From Cupriavidus pauculus (GTDB taxonomy: Bacteria > Pseudomonadota > Gammaproteobacteria > Burkholderiales > Burkholderiaceae), in the NCBI RefSeq assembly GCF_022179805.1, contig NZ_BPUO01000002.1:372001-436000 (forward strand): DNA of 64,000 nucleotides, read 5' to 3'. This document shows, piece after piece, positions 37,311-46,522 of the stretch (positions are counted from its first letter, which is position 1; each line of letters starts with the position of its first letter). Made by a program: the position numbers and the translations under genes. Under the pieces are notes generated by a model. The model had not been told where the DNA came from. It was given only the letters and a program-made list of their open reading frames with translations, and did no database searches.

Positions 37311-37342
37311 AAAAGCCGCCGCACAACCATGCGACGGCTTTT
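37311..37342 (-). terminator. Intrinsic terminator between recA and recX
   Basis: AAAAGCCGCCGCA and TGCGACGGCTTTT (37311-37342) pair with one mismatch-like bulge, followed on the minus strand by a T-rich run. It lies about 40 bp after the recA stop. Confidence 0.75.
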
Positions 37343-37379
37343 CTTGCGAACCACTTGGGAGACAACGTTGGCGTCAGCC

Positions 37380-38441
37380 TCAGCCGTCGACCTCGGCCGG
37401 CGAGCCAACGGGCGCATTGGTCGGGGCCACGCCCAATGCCGCGCGCACCTTGTTCTCGATCTCGGCGGCGATGTCCGGGTTCTCGCGCAGGTATTCACGC
37501 GCGTTGTCCTTGCCCTGGCCGATCTTGTCGCCGTTGTAGCTGTACCACGCGCCCGCCTTCTCGACGATCTTGGCGTCCACGCCGAGGTCGATGATCTCGC
37601 CCTGGCGCGAAATGCCCTGGCCGTAGAGGATGTCGAAGAATGCCTCGCGGAACGGCGGCGACACCTTGTTCTTGACCACCTTGACCTTGGTCTCGTTACC
37701 GATCACCTCGTCGCCCTTCTTGATCGAGCCGATGCGGCGGATATCGAGACGTACCGACGCGTAGAACTTCAGCGCGTTACCGCCCGTGGTGGTTTCCGGC
37801 GAACCGAACATCACACCGATCTTCATGCGGATCTGGTTGATGAAGATCACCAGGCAGTTGGTGCGCTTGATGGTACCGGTCAGCTTGCGCAGCGCCTGGC
37901 TCATCAGGCGGGCCTGCAGGCCCGGCAGCGAATCGCCCATCTCGCCTTCGATTTCGGCCTTCGGCACCAGTGCAGCCACCGAGTCGATCACGATCAGGTC
38001 GATCGAGCCCGAGCGCACCAGCGCGTCGGTGATTTCCAGTGCCTGCTCGCCGGTATCCGGCTGCGAGATCAGCAGGCTGTTGACGTCCACGCCCAGCTTG
38101 CCGGCGTATTGCACGTCCAGTGCGTGTTCCGCGTCGATAAAGGCGCAGGTGCCACCCAGCTTCTGCATCTCGGCCACCACCTGCAGCGTCAGCGTGGTCT
38201 TGCCCGACGATTCCGGGCCGTAGATCTCGACCACCCGGCCGCGCGGCAGGCCACCGACGCCCAGCGCGATGTCCAGGCCCAGCGATCCGGTGGACACCAC
38301 CTGGATATCCTGCTCGATGTCGCCATCGCCCAGGCGCATGATCGAGCCCTTGCCAAACTGCTTCTCGATCTGGGAGAGCGCGGCGGCAAGCGCCTTCTGC
38401 TTCTCAGCGTTCACGCCGGCGCCGGCCTTCTTGTCGTCCAT
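37380..38441 (-). CDS. recA: Recombinase RecA
   Basis: A 353-residue ATP-dependent strand-exchange protein and coprotease for LexA. Walker A is [16 protein letters not shown] near residue 71, and the DNA-binding L2 segment ([20 protein letters not shown]) is near 217. The acidic C-terminal tail is relatively short and ends [10 protein letters not shown] LexA box lies in its promoter region. It is divergent from a response regulator gene and followed by recX. Confidence 0.98.
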   Translation of the reverse strand: MDDKKAGAGVNAEKQKALAAALSQIEKQFGKGSIMRLGDGDIEQDIQVVSTGSLGLDIALGVGGLPRGRVVEIYGPESSGKTTLTLQVVAEMQKLGGTCAFIDAEHALDVQYAGKLGVDVNSLLISQPDTGEQALEITDALVRSGSIDLIVIDSVAALVPKAEIEGEMGDSLPGLQARLMSQALRKLTGTIKRTNCLVIFINQIRMKIGVMFGSPETTTGGNALKFYASVRLDIRRIGSIKKGDEVIGNETKVKVVKNKVSPPFREAFFDILYGQGISRQGEIIDLGVDAKIVEKAGAWYSYNGDKIGQGKDNAREYLRENPDIAAEIENKVRAALGVAPTNAPVGSPAEVDG

Positions 38442-38600
38442 GGTCGTCCTTCAATCAATGGGTGGTCAATTGGTGTATAAATAGGCCGCATGCGGCGCGG
38501 CGCCTGTATTTCAAGCCTTTTCCGATGGATTTCGGACGGCTTTGGCGCCTGACCCGGCCTCACGCGCGCCCCTTTCGGGACCACTGCGCGGAATGTCGGG

Positions 38601-38630
38601 TACTGTATAAAAAAACAGTATGCTTGGCAA
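38601..38630 (-). promoter_or_regulatory. LexA (SOS) box over the recA promoter
   Basis: TACTGTATAAAAAAACAGTA (38601-38620) is a perfect CTGT-N8-ACAG LexA operator. On the minus strand TTGCCA (38625-38630) and TACAGT (38602-38607) with 17 bp spacing form a likely promoter that the box overlaps. It lies 160 bp ahead of the recA start and 82 bp ahead of the divergent regulator gene. Confidence 0.85.
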
Positions 38631-38701
38631 GCCCCACCGGTACCGCAACCCGGCGGCCGGCAATGCCAGCGCAAAAAAGCTGACAAGGGTGGAGACAAAC
38701 C

Positions 38702-39391
38702 ATGCGGATTCTGATCGCCGAAGATGACGACGTGCTGGCAGACGGCCTGACACGGTCGCTGCGCCATTCCGGCTACGCCGTCGATCACGTCGCCAACGGC
38801 GTGGAAGCCGATTCGGCGCTCTCCACGCAGAATTTCGACCTGCTGATCCTGGACCTGGGCCTGCCCCGCATGCCCGGCCTGGAAGTGCTCAAGCGGTTGC
38901 GTGCGCGCGGCGCCATGCTGCCGGTGCTGATCCTGACCGCCGCCGACGGCGTGGACGAGCGCGTCAAGGGGCTGGACCTGGGCGCCGACGACTACATGGC
39001 CAAGCCCTTCGCGCTGTCCGAACTGGAGGCGCGCGTGCGCGCGCTGGTGCGGCGCGGGGCCGGCGGCGGCGCCACGCTGATGCGCCACGGGCCGCTGGCC
39101 TTCGACCAGGTCGGCCGCATCGCCTTCCTGAACGACCAGATGCTGGACCTGTCGGCCCGCGAAGTGGGCCTGCTGGAGATCCTGCTCACGCGCAGCGGAC
39201 GGCTGGTGTCGAAGGAACAGCTCGTCGACCACCTGTGCGAATGGGGCGAGGAAGTCAGCAACAACGCGATCGAGGTCTACGTGCACCGCCTGCGCAAGAA
39301 GATCGAGGTGGGCGGCATCCGCATCGCCACGGTGCGCGGCCTGGGCTACTGCCTGGAGAAGTTCCAGCCGGCCATGGCCACGCATGGCTGA
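38702..39391 (+). CDS. OmpR-family response regulator (TctD/QseB-like)
   Basis: A 229-residue two-component regulator. The receiver domain has the acidic pair EDDDVLADG, the phospho-acceptor Asp in LLILDLGLPRMPG near residue 51, and the conserved Lys in DDYMAKPF near 101. The winged-helix DNA-binding domain follows at 125-225 (VSNNAIEVYVHRLRKKI). The partner kinase starts 12 bp downstream. Confidence 0.93.
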   Translation: MRILIAEDDDVLADGLTRSLRHSGYAVDHVANGVEADSALSTQNFDLLILDLGLPRMPGLEVLKRLRARGAMLPVLILTAADGVDERVKGLDLGADDYMAKPFALSELEARVRALVRRGAGGGATLMRHGPLAFDQVGRIAFLNDQMLDLSAREVGLLEILLTRSGRLVSKEQLVDHLCEWGEEVSNNAIEVYVHRLRKKIEVGGIRIATVRGLGYCLEKFQPAMATHG

Positions 39392-39403
39392 TGCGGGGTG
39401 CCC

Positions 39404-40975
39404 ATGAGCCTGCTGCGCCTGCCATGGCGACGCCAACCCGCCGCAGGCAGCACCCGCCCGCCTGAACCGCCACGCCCCACGCTGGCCGACGCCGCCGCCG
39501 AGGATGCCGCGCTGGCCGACGCCCTGCCCCACCTGGAGGAAACCTCCGCTCATCCCGCACCGCGCTCGCTGTTCGGTGAAATCCTGGACTGGATGCTGGC
39601 GCCTCTGCTGCTGCTCTGGCCGATGAGCATCGCGGTCACCTACCTGGTGGCCAAGTCCATCGCGAATGGGCCGTTCGACCGCGCGCTGGAAGCCAGCGCC
39701 ATCGTGCTGTCACAGCAGGTGCGCGAGGTGAACGGGCGGGTGACGCTGCAGTTGCCGCTATCGGCTCGCGAGATCTTGCGCGCCGACGAGACCGACAACA
39801 TCTACTACCAGGTGGTGGGCAAGCGCGGCGAGTACGTGGCCGGCGATCACGACCTGCCCCTGCCGCCCGAGGACGAACAGGGCCATGCGGGGCTGGTGTC
39901 GATGCGCGACGAACGCGTGGCCGGCAACGACGTGCGCGTGGCCTACACCTATGTGGACCTGAAGGGCGTAGGCGGCAACCAGCCGGTGCTGGTGCAGGTG
40001 GCCGAGACGCTGGACAAGCGTGCGCGCCTGGCCAACGAGATCATCAAGGGCGTGATCCTGCCGCAGTTCGTGATCCTGCCGCTGGCCGTGGTGCTGGTGT
40101 GGTTTGGCCTGACGCGCGGGCTGGCGCCGCTCACCGCAATCCAGCAGCGCATCCGGGCACGCAATCCCGGCGATACGAGTCCGATCGACGAGCGCGCGGC
40201 GCCGCAGGAAATCACGCCACTGGTGGCGTCGTTCAACGACCTGCTGGCCCAGCTCGACCAGTCGGTGCAGACGCAGAAGCGCTTCATTGCCGATGCCGCG
40301 CACCAGATGAAAACGCCGCTGGCCGGGCTGCGCATGCAGGCCGAACTGGCGCAGCGCGAACAGTCGCCCGAAGAGTTGCGGCGGTCGCTGGCGCAGATCG
40401 CCGGCAGTTCCGAACGCACCGCACACCTGGTGACCCAGTTGCTGTCTCTGGCGCGCATGGAAAACCTGGCGGGTGTAGGCGGCATGGCGCCGCTGGACCT
40501 GACCACACTGGCCCGCGACGTGGTCAAGGACTGGCTGCCGCAAGCGTGGGCGCGCCGCATCGATCTGGGCCTGGAAGCCGACGATCATCCGGTCATGATC
40601 ACCGGCAATCGGCTGATGCTGACCGAGATGCTGAACAACCTCGTCGACAACGCCATTCGCTACACGCCGGCCGGCGGCCATGCCACCGTGCGCGTGAGCA
40701 CCGATGCGTTCGAGCCGTTCGTTTATCTCGATGTGGAGGACACCGGATCAGGCATCGCCCCGGGGGAGCGCGAACGCGTGATGGAGCGCTTCTACCGCGT
40801 GCTGGGCACCAACACCGAAGGCAGCGGCCTGGGCCTGGCCATCGTGCGCGAGATCGTGCAGCAGCACGGCGGCGAGGTCACCATCGACGACAACGTCTAC
40901 CAGGCGTCGCCGCGCCTGGCGGGCGCACGCTTCCGCGTCACGCTGCGCCGCACCGAGCCTGAAGACGACTCATGA
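39404..40975 (+). CDS. Sensor histidine kinase, TctE/QseC-like
   Basis: A 523-residue inner-membrane kinase. An N-terminal cytoplasmic stretch precedes a helix at about 70-90, a periplasmic sensor of the TctE-like (2CSK) type, and a second helix near 220. HAMP follows, then the H box ADAAHQMKTPLAG near 305, the N box NNLVDNAIRYTPAGG, and G boxes DTGSGIAPGERERV and GSGLGLAIVREIV. A GTG at 39398 is an alternative start. Its stop overlaps the DUF4212 start (ATGA), tying the pair to that small membrane protein. Carboxylates are the usual signals of the family. Confidence 0.92.
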   Translation: MSLLRLPWRRQPAAGSTRPPEPPRPTLADAAAEDAALADALPHLEETSAHPAPRSLFGEILDWMLAPLLLLWPMSIAVTYLVAKSIANGPFDRALEASAIVLSQQVREVNGRVTLQLPLSAREILRADETDNIYYQVVGKRGEYVAGDHDLPLPPEDEQGHAGLVSMRDERVAGNDVRVAYTYVDLKGVGGNQPVLVQVAETLDKRARLANEIIKGVILPQFVILPLAVVLVWFGLTRGLAPLTAIQQRIRARNPGDTSPIDERAAPQEITPLVASFNDLLAQLDQSVQTQKRFIADAAHQMKTPLAGLRMQAELAQREQSPEELRRSLAQIAGSSERTAHLVTQLLSLARMENLAGVGGMAPLDLTTLARDVVKDWLPQAWARRIDLGLEADDHPVMITGNRLMLTEMLNNLVDNAIRYTPAGGHATVRVSTDAFEPFVYLDVEDTGSGIAPGERERVMERFYRVLGTNTEGSGLGLAIVREIVQQHGGEVTIDDNVYQASPRLAGARFRVTLRRTEPEDDS

Positions 40976-41325
40976 AAAGAACGCCCCGCGACCGGATGAC
41001 GCCGCTGGAGCGGCGCGCCTGGTATCACAACGTGCGCTGGATCACCGCGCTGCTGGCGGCGTGGTTCGTCATGACGTTCGGCGTGAGCTGGTTTGCACGC
41101 TCGCTGCGCTTCGACTTCATGGGTTGGCCGTTTTCCTACTGGATGGCCGCCCAGGGCTCGCTGATCCTCTACGTGCTGATGGCCGCGCTCTACGCCTGGC
41201 GCATGAACCGCGCCGACGACGAGGCGCATGCGCGCGAGCGTGAACTGGCCAGCGCCGAAGCCCACCCGGCGCCGCCCGACCAGGCTGGCAACACCCCTGG
41301 CACCCCCCCGCCGCCCACTATCTAG
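40972..41325 (+). CDS. DUF4212 small membrane protein (symporter small subunit) without its partner
   Basis: A 117-residue protein with two membrane helices (WITALLAAWFVMTFGVSWF and YWMAAQGSLILYVLMAALYAW) and a Pro-rich tail. The RRAWYHNVRW and FDFMGWPF motifs match DUF4212, usually the small subunit of a sodium:solute symporter encoded next to the large subunit. Here no large subunit follows; the next gene is an MFS transporter 300 bp away. Either the partner is elsewhere, or this small protein acts with the kinase or MFS protein. Confidence 0.8.
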   Translation: MKRTPRDRMTPLERRAWYHNVRWITALLAAWFVMTFGVSWFARSLRFDFMGWPFSYWMAAQGSLILYVLMAALYAWRMNRADDEAHARERELASAEAHPAPPDQAGNTPGTPPPPTI

Positions 41326-41631
41326 GGGTTTCCTCGCGGTTGGCGCGTATTGCTGCGGAGCAAGAATGGCGCAATTGGCGACGCCATGCGGTCCGCGCGC
41401 CAGATGGCACGCAGTGCAGCATGCAGGGCACCTTCCAGGCGCACATTTTCTCTAGCGTATACCCCGACGGATTCAGCCCCGTTTGTCCTGAATCTGTCAG
41501 AACTCAGTAAGTTTCGCCTCCCACAATCGTTCCAACCTCGGCGCAATGGGCCTGTGCGTGCACTCGTACGACACCGACGGCGGGGACCCTGAAGATTTTC
41601 GACGGAAGAACGGAAACGGAGGAGACAACAA

Positions 41632-43329
41632 ATGGCAAACGCGCATAACGTGGGAGCCGTGCCCGGGGGCACTGCTCACAATGCGCCGATGACGAAGGAA
41701 GAGAGAAAGGTCATTCTGGCCTCTTCCCTAGGCACGGTGTTCGAGTGGTACGACTTTTACCTGTACGGTTCGCTGGCGGCGGTCATCGCCAAGCAGTTCT
41801 TTGCCGGCCTGGACCCGACGTCCGCCTTCATCTTCGCACTGCTGGCTTTTGCTGCGGGCTTCATCGTGCGGCCGTTCGGCGCACTGGTGTTCGGCCGCCT
41901 GGGCGACATGATCGGCCGCAAGTACACCTTCCTGGTGACCATCCTGATCATGGGCCTGTCGACGTTCATCGTCGGCCTGCTGCCCGGCTACGCCACCATT
42001 GGCTGGGCCGCGCCGATCATCCTGATCCTGCTGCGCATGCTGCAGGGCCTGGCACTGGGCGGTGAGTACGGCGGTGCCGCCACCTACGTGGCCGAGCACG
42101 CTCCGCACGGCAAGCGCGGCGCCTACACGGCGTGGATCCAGACCACGGCCACGATGGGCCTGTTCCTGTCGCTGATCGTGATTCTGCTGGTGCGTGAAGC
42201 CACGGGCCCGAACTTCGACGTGTGGGGCTGGCGTATCCCGTTCCTGCTGTCGATCCTGCTGCTGGCCATGTCGGTGTACATCCGCCTGTCGATGAGTGAG
42301 TCGCCGGCCTTCCAGAAGATGAAGGCCGAGGGCAAGACGTCGAAGGCACCGCTGACCGAAGCCTTTGGCCAATGGCGTAACCTGAAGATCGTGATCCTGG
42401 CGCTGGTGGGCCTGACCGCCGGCCAAGCCGTGGTCTGGTACACGGGCCAGTTCTACTCGCTGTTCTTCCTGACGCAGGTGCTGAAGGTGGACGCGAAGAC
42501 GGCCAACCTGCTGATTGCCGGCGCACTGGTGATCGGCACGCCGTTCTTCATCTTCTTCGGCTCGCTGTCGGACAAGATCGGCCGCAAGTGGATCATCATG
42601 CTGGGCTGCGCGCTGGCCGTGCTGACCTACTTCCCGCTGTTCAAGGCGATGACCCACTACGCCAACCCGGCACTGGAACGCGCCCAGCAGTCGGCCCAGA
42701 TCGTGGTGACGGCAGACCCGGCCAGCTGCTCGTTCCAGGGCAGCCCGATCGCACGTGAAATCGACTTCCGCAGTTCTTGCGACATCGTCAAGCGCACGCT
42801 GGCCCAGGCATCGGCCAGCTACGAGGTGGTGAACGCTCCGGCGGGCACCGTTGCCTCGGTGAAGATCGGCGACAAGGAAATCAAGTCGTTCGACGCCACG
42901 GTGGGCAAGGGCGCCTTCGATGACGCCAGCAAGAAGCAGATCGCCGACTTCAAGAAGGCGGTCAGCAGCGAGATGAGCGCGCACGGCTATCCGACCAAGG
43001 CCGACCCGGCCCAGATGAACACGATCATGGTGCTGGTGATCCTGGTCATCCTGGTCATCTACGTGACGATGGTCTACGGCCCGATCGCGGCCATGCTGGT
43101 GGAAATGTTCCCCACCCGCATCCGCTACTCGTCGATGTCGCTGCCCTACCACATCGGTAACGGCTGGTTCGGCGGCCTGCTGCCCACCATCTCGTTCGCG
43201 CTGGTGGCCCAGAACGGCAACATCTACTACGGCCTCTGGTACCCGATCGTGATCGCCGCCATGACCTTCGTCCTGGGCGCGCTGTTCGTGCGCGAGACCA
43301 AGGACATCGACATCTACGCCAACGACTAA
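41632..43329 (+). CDS. MHS-type MFS transporter with a large inserted loop
   Basis: A 565-residue metabolite:H+ symporter of the MFS. Motif-A-like LVFGRLGDMIGRKYTFL near residue 85 and the LGGEYGGAATYVAEHAPHGKRG segment near 140 are typical of the ProP/ShiA group. Between helices near residues 345 and 460 is an inserted hydrophilic segment of about 115 residues (with two Cys, CSFQGS and SSCDIV), making the protein longer than the usual 430-460. A GGAGGAG site precedes the ATG. Substrate unknown. Confidence 0.88.
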   Translation: MANAHNVGAVPGGTAHNAPMTKEERKVILASSLGTVFEWYDFYLYGSLAAVIAKQFFAGLDPTSAFIFALLAFAAGFIVRPFGALVFGRLGDMIGRKYTFLVTILIMGLSTFIVGLLPGYATIGWAAPIILILLRMLQGLALGGEYGGAATYVAEHAPHGKRGAYTAWIQTTATMGLFLSLIVILLVREATGPNFDVWGWRIPFLLSILLLAMSVYIRLSMSESPAFQKMKAEGKTSKAPLTEAFGQWRNLKIVILALVGLTAGQAVVWYTGQFYSLFFLTQVLKVDAKTANLLIAGALVIGTPFFIFFGSLSDKIGRKWIIMLGCALAVLTYFPLFKAMTHYANPALERAQQSAQIVVTADPASCSFQGSPIAREIDFRSSCDIVKRTLAQASASYEVVNAPAGTVASVKIGDKEIKSFDATVGKGAFDDASKKQIADFKKAVSSEMSAHGYPTKADPAQMNTIMVLVILVILVIYVTMVYGPIAAMLVEMFPTRIRYSSMSLPYHIGNGWFGGLLPTISFALVAQNGNIYYGLWYPIVIAAMTFVLGALFVRETKDIDIYAND

Positions 43330-43410
43330 GGCTAGCAAGCATTCACCGGAGGGATACGACCGGTAACCCTCGCTCAGGATGGCTGGCCGGCAGGCCAGCC
43401 GCTCCTTCCA

Positions 43411-43438
43411 GGCAGACCCTCGGGTCTGCCATTTTTTT
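43411..43438 (+). terminator. Intrinsic terminator of the MFS gene
   Basis: GGCAGACCC (43411-43419) pairs with GGGTCTGCC (43422-43430), followed by a run of seven T. Just upstream GGCTGGCC/GGCCAGCC (43381-43400) forms a second hairpin. Confidence 0.9.
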
Positions 43439-43478
43439 GGGCAAACGCGAAAGCTTGCAGAAAGTTGCCACAAAGCTG

Positions 43479-43506
43479 TTGACAGGTTCGAAACCGTAGG
43501 TATAAT
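43479..43506 (+). promoter_or_regulatory. Promoter of tRNA-Met
   Basis: TTGACA (43479-43484), 16 bp, TATAAT (43501-43506): consensus sigma-70 hexamers 13 bp before the tRNA. Confidence 0.9.
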
Positions 43507-43519
43507 TTCGTTCTTCGTT

Positions 43520-43596
<77 letters not shown>

Positions 43597-43604
43597 TCTA
43601 TTTG

Positions 43605-43639
43605 AAAAGCCGCAATCCTTCACGGGATTGCGGCTTTTT
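43605..43639. terminator. Terminator after tRNA-Met, probably bidirectional
   Basis: AAAAGCCGCAATCC pairs with GGATTGCGGCTTTTT; both strands have the T run, so it can also end the convergent decarboxylase transcript. Confidence 0.85.
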
Positions 43640-43703
43640 GCTTTGGGTTTCTGGTTTTTGCCCCTGGGCAGCGAGTCGCCGCCCAGGGCCTGCCGCCCTA
43701 CTC

Positions 43704-45413
43704 CTACCGCTCCAGCTCCACCATCACCGCAGCCAGCTTCGCGCTGTCCAGCGCCAACTGCCGCTGCTCCTCCAGCACGCCCTGCAGGATTGCCTGCGTG
43801 GTGTCCGGATTCGCCAGCACCACCCGGAACACCGCAATCGCGCGGCTATCCCATTGCGAGGACGTGAGCTGCGTGCGCGAGACGAACGAGCGGCCGGCGT
43901 CGCGCTGCCTTTCCTGGATGTCGATGGTCAGCGCGTCGAGCGCCTGCTGGATCCGCTCACGCCGGTCGGCGGGTGTAGCGGGCGACAGCAGCGCGGCCCG
44001 CACCGGCTCGGGTACGTAGCGGTAGGTCAGGATGCAAAGCTGCGGGCGGCTGTCGAGCTCGAAGTCGGGCTGGCGCTCGATCAGGTCGGCGAAGTATCTG
44101 GCGTTGTCGATGCCGGTATCGATCAGTCTGGCCAGCCCCTTGCGGCCCAGCAGATGCAGGTTGGCATAGAGCATCACGGCCGCCGCGCCACGCGAGCCTT
44201 CCAGCGTGTGGCGACCCAGGTCCACCGATCCCTTGCGGACGATGTAGTTGGCGTGCTGGATGATGTCCTGCGTTCTGGCGGGATCGCGGAACAACACCAT
44301 GCCGGCACCCATCGGCACGTAGAACTGCTTGTGGGCATCGATGACCACCGAGTCGGCACGCTCGATGCCAGCAAAGCGCCAGCGTTCCCGCTCGGACAGC
44401 AGCGTGGCCCCGCCCCACGCCGCATCAACGTGGAAATGGCAATCGAATTCCTGCGCAACGTCGGCAATGGCGTCGAGCAGATCAACGGCGCCGGTTTCGG
44501 TCGTGCCGGCGATGCCGACGATGGCCATCGTGCGAATGTTGCGCTGCTGCAGGTCCTGGATTGTCTGGCGCAGCAGGTCAACCCGCATGCGGCCGTCCGC
44601 ATCGACGCCGACGGGCACCAGGTTGTCGCGGCCGATGCCCAGGATGTCAGCCGCCTTGCGCAGCGAGTAGTGACCACGCTCCGAGACCACGATGGCAAGA
44701 CCGTCGTACCCGTAGTGCCGCAACGCCGCCACCAGCCCGGCACCGTTGATGCCGGCAAACCCGTCGCGCGCACGCAGCGCATGGTTGCGGCTGGCCCAAA
44801 GCGCCGACAGGTTTGCCGTAGTGCCGCCCGAGCAGAACGCGCCCAGCGAGTGTTCGGCATCGTGCAGCCATCGGGCATAGAACGTGTTGTCCTGCCCGAA
44901 CACGAGCTTGTGCAGCATGCCGATGACCTGCCGCTCCAGCCCCGTCAGCGTGCCCGAGGTTTCGAGCTTCACTACGTTCTGGTTCAACGCCGCCACGATC
45001 TTGGCCAGCGACGGCATGAACGACGGCAGCGATGACGTCATGTGCCCGACGAAGGTGGGCGCCGCCACGGGCATCACGTGGCGGAACACATCGTTGAGCA
45101 GGTGATCGGCATGCGCCTGCGGTGCGGTGGGATCTTCAGGCAACTCCACCGAGGCGAACTGCGCCTCGCGCGTGGCACAGGCGCCCACGGGGTCGAAGTC
45201 CTGGCTTGCGAAGAAGTCGGCCGGATGCTCGGCGATGCGTCGCTCCAGGTCTTCGAATGCGCCGCGGTCGGCGTCGAACCAGTGCAGCGGGCAGTCGGCA
45301 TCGCCCACGGGTTGAGCGTGCGATGTGTCTATCGCGGTCACCCCTGCGGCGTTCGTCTCCGGCCCGTTCGTCTCCGATGCAATCGTTTCCGGCGCAAGTC
45401 TTTGGCGCTTCAT
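43704..45413 (-). CDS. Group II PLP-dependent decarboxylase (PanP/glutamate-decarboxylase-like)
   Basis: A 569-residue pyridoxal-phosphate decarboxylase. Family motifs are GAFCSGGTTANLSALWASRN near residue 200, the segment HFHVDAAWGGATLLSE near 330 (Asp of the PLP site), and the PLP Lys in VIDAHKQFYVPMGAG near 360. The closest named relatives act on aspartate (PanP) or glutamate; the substrate cannot be chosen from motifs alone. ATG at 45413 is preferred over 45419 for its ribosome-binding-site spacing. No partner antiporter is adjacent. Confidence 0.85.
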   Translation of the reverse strand: MKRQRLAPETIASETNGPETNAAGVTAIDTSHAQPVGDADCPLHWFDADRGAFEDLERRIAEHPADFFASQDFDPVGACATREAQFASVELPEDPTAPQAHADHLLNDVFRHVMPVAAPTFVGHMTSSLPSFMPSLAKIVAALNQNVVKLETSGTLTGLERQVIGMLHKLVFGQDNTFYARWLHDAEHSLGAFCSGGTTANLSALWASRNHALRARDGFAGINGAGLVAALRHYGYDGLAIVVSERGHYSLRKAADILGIGRDNLVPVGVDADGRMRVDLLRQTIQDLQQRNIRTMAIVGIAGTTETGAVDLLDAIADVAQEFDCHFHVDAAWGGATLLSERERWRFAGIERADSVVIDAHKQFYVPMGAGMVLFRDPARTQDIIQHANYIVRKGSVDLGRHTLEGSRGAAAVMLYANLHLLGRKGLARLIDTGIDNARYFADLIERQPDFELDSRPQLCILTYRYVPEPVRAALLSPATPADRRERIQQALDALTIDIQERQRDAGRSFVSRTQLTSSQWDSRAIAVFRVVLANPDTTQAILQGVLEEQRQLALDSAKLAAVMVELER

Positions 45414-45497
45414 GTGCATTACCCACTCAATCCCGTGCCGCGGCCGCGCGGCCTTTTGGCAGGGATTATGCCGCATCGGGCTTGCGGTGGCGGGCGG

Positions 45498-46198
45498 CTA
45501 CTGCACCACGGTGACCTCTTTCCTTGCACGCGGCCTTGTCATGCGCGGAGCCGTCTCCGCTTCCAGCGGCAGCAGCCGGTGGATCCTCGCAAACTCCGCC
45601 AGGTCGATCAGCGAGCTGAAACCCAGCTTGTCCATGATGCTGGCCTTGTGCGAACTGACGGTCTTGTTGCTGATCTCCAGCACCTCCGAGATCGCCTTGT
45701 TGGATTGCCCCACCGCCAGAAGGCGCAGCACGGTCAGCTCGCGCCGGCTCAGCAGGCTCATGGGATCGGCCGGATTGGCGGCGGCCCGCCGGAAGGTCGG
45801 CAGCGACTTGATCGGAAAGGCGACATAGCCGGCCATCAACGCGCGTACGGCGTCGGCCAGCCCGTCCAGCCCCGCACTCTTGTCGATGTACCCGTGGGCG
45901 CCGCCCAGCAGCGCGCGCTCGCCCGCGCGACGCTGCGCGGACAGCACCAGCACGCACGTGGTCGACCAGGTCGTCACCACTTCCTCCAGCGCGGCATCGC
46001 CGGGCAGGTCATCAAGTTGCAGATCCATCACGACCAGGTCGGCCGGACGGTCCCTCAGGGCAAGCAGCGCGCCGGCGCCGCCGTTGGCAACGCGAACCTC
46101 CTCGAACCCACCCGCATTCTCCAGAACAGTACATACGGCCTTTCGGACCACGGGATGCGGGATGCGGGATGCGGATCGATAACGATGGCATTTGGCAT
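45498..46198 (-). pseudogene. NarL/FixJ-type response regulator frameshifted by a heptanucleotide repeat
   Basis: From ATG at 46198, with GGAG upstream, the receiver domain starts MPNAIVIDPHP; the remainder VVRKAVCTVLENAGGFEEV lies in another frame. Between the two is (GGGATGC)3 on the plus strand. One copy restores IDPHPVVRKAV and 228 residues; four copies also keep frame; three do not. The phospho-acceptor Asp is in LVVMDLQL, and the LuxR-type HTH is near the C-terminus (LSRRELTVLRLLAVGQSNKAI). The second acidic-pocket residue is Pro (IDPHP). As sequenced, full-length protein would not be made, though internal GTG at 46151 could give a receiver-truncated form. Confidence 0.85.
46152..46172 (-). 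repeat. (GGGATGC)3 slippage-prone tract in the response-regulator start
   Basis: Three perfect 7-bp units in the coding 5' end, 26 nt after the ATG. Copy-number changes by slipped-strand pairing would toggle the frame. Confidence 0.9.
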
Positions 46199-46522
46199 GT
46201 CAGGACTCCGTGTGAAAGCACTAGCGGGAGCATAGATTTTTTGCAGCCGCACGGATGTCAGCCCGGTCTGGTTTTGTTGTATGAAATTTCCGTAATGCCC
46301 TGCGGAAACTTCAGATGTTGAGTATTTGTATCGGCCGGATGCTTGCGAAACTGCGAGTGCCGCAGATTTCCGGACTATGCGATCAGGCGGATGACAATCG
46401 TGAAATCCTTAAATATTCCGCCTGGATTTGATCTACGTTACGGTATGAGCACGATGTGCGTGCCAAGATGGTCACGTAGCGCGTACAGCGCCCCGAAGCT
46501 TTTCAACCAAGGAGATAGCGCC

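Noticed and set aside
41728-43473. Minus-strand open frame opposite the MFS transporter
   Set aside because: Antisense shadow of a clear transporter gene; no ribosome-binding site or domain.
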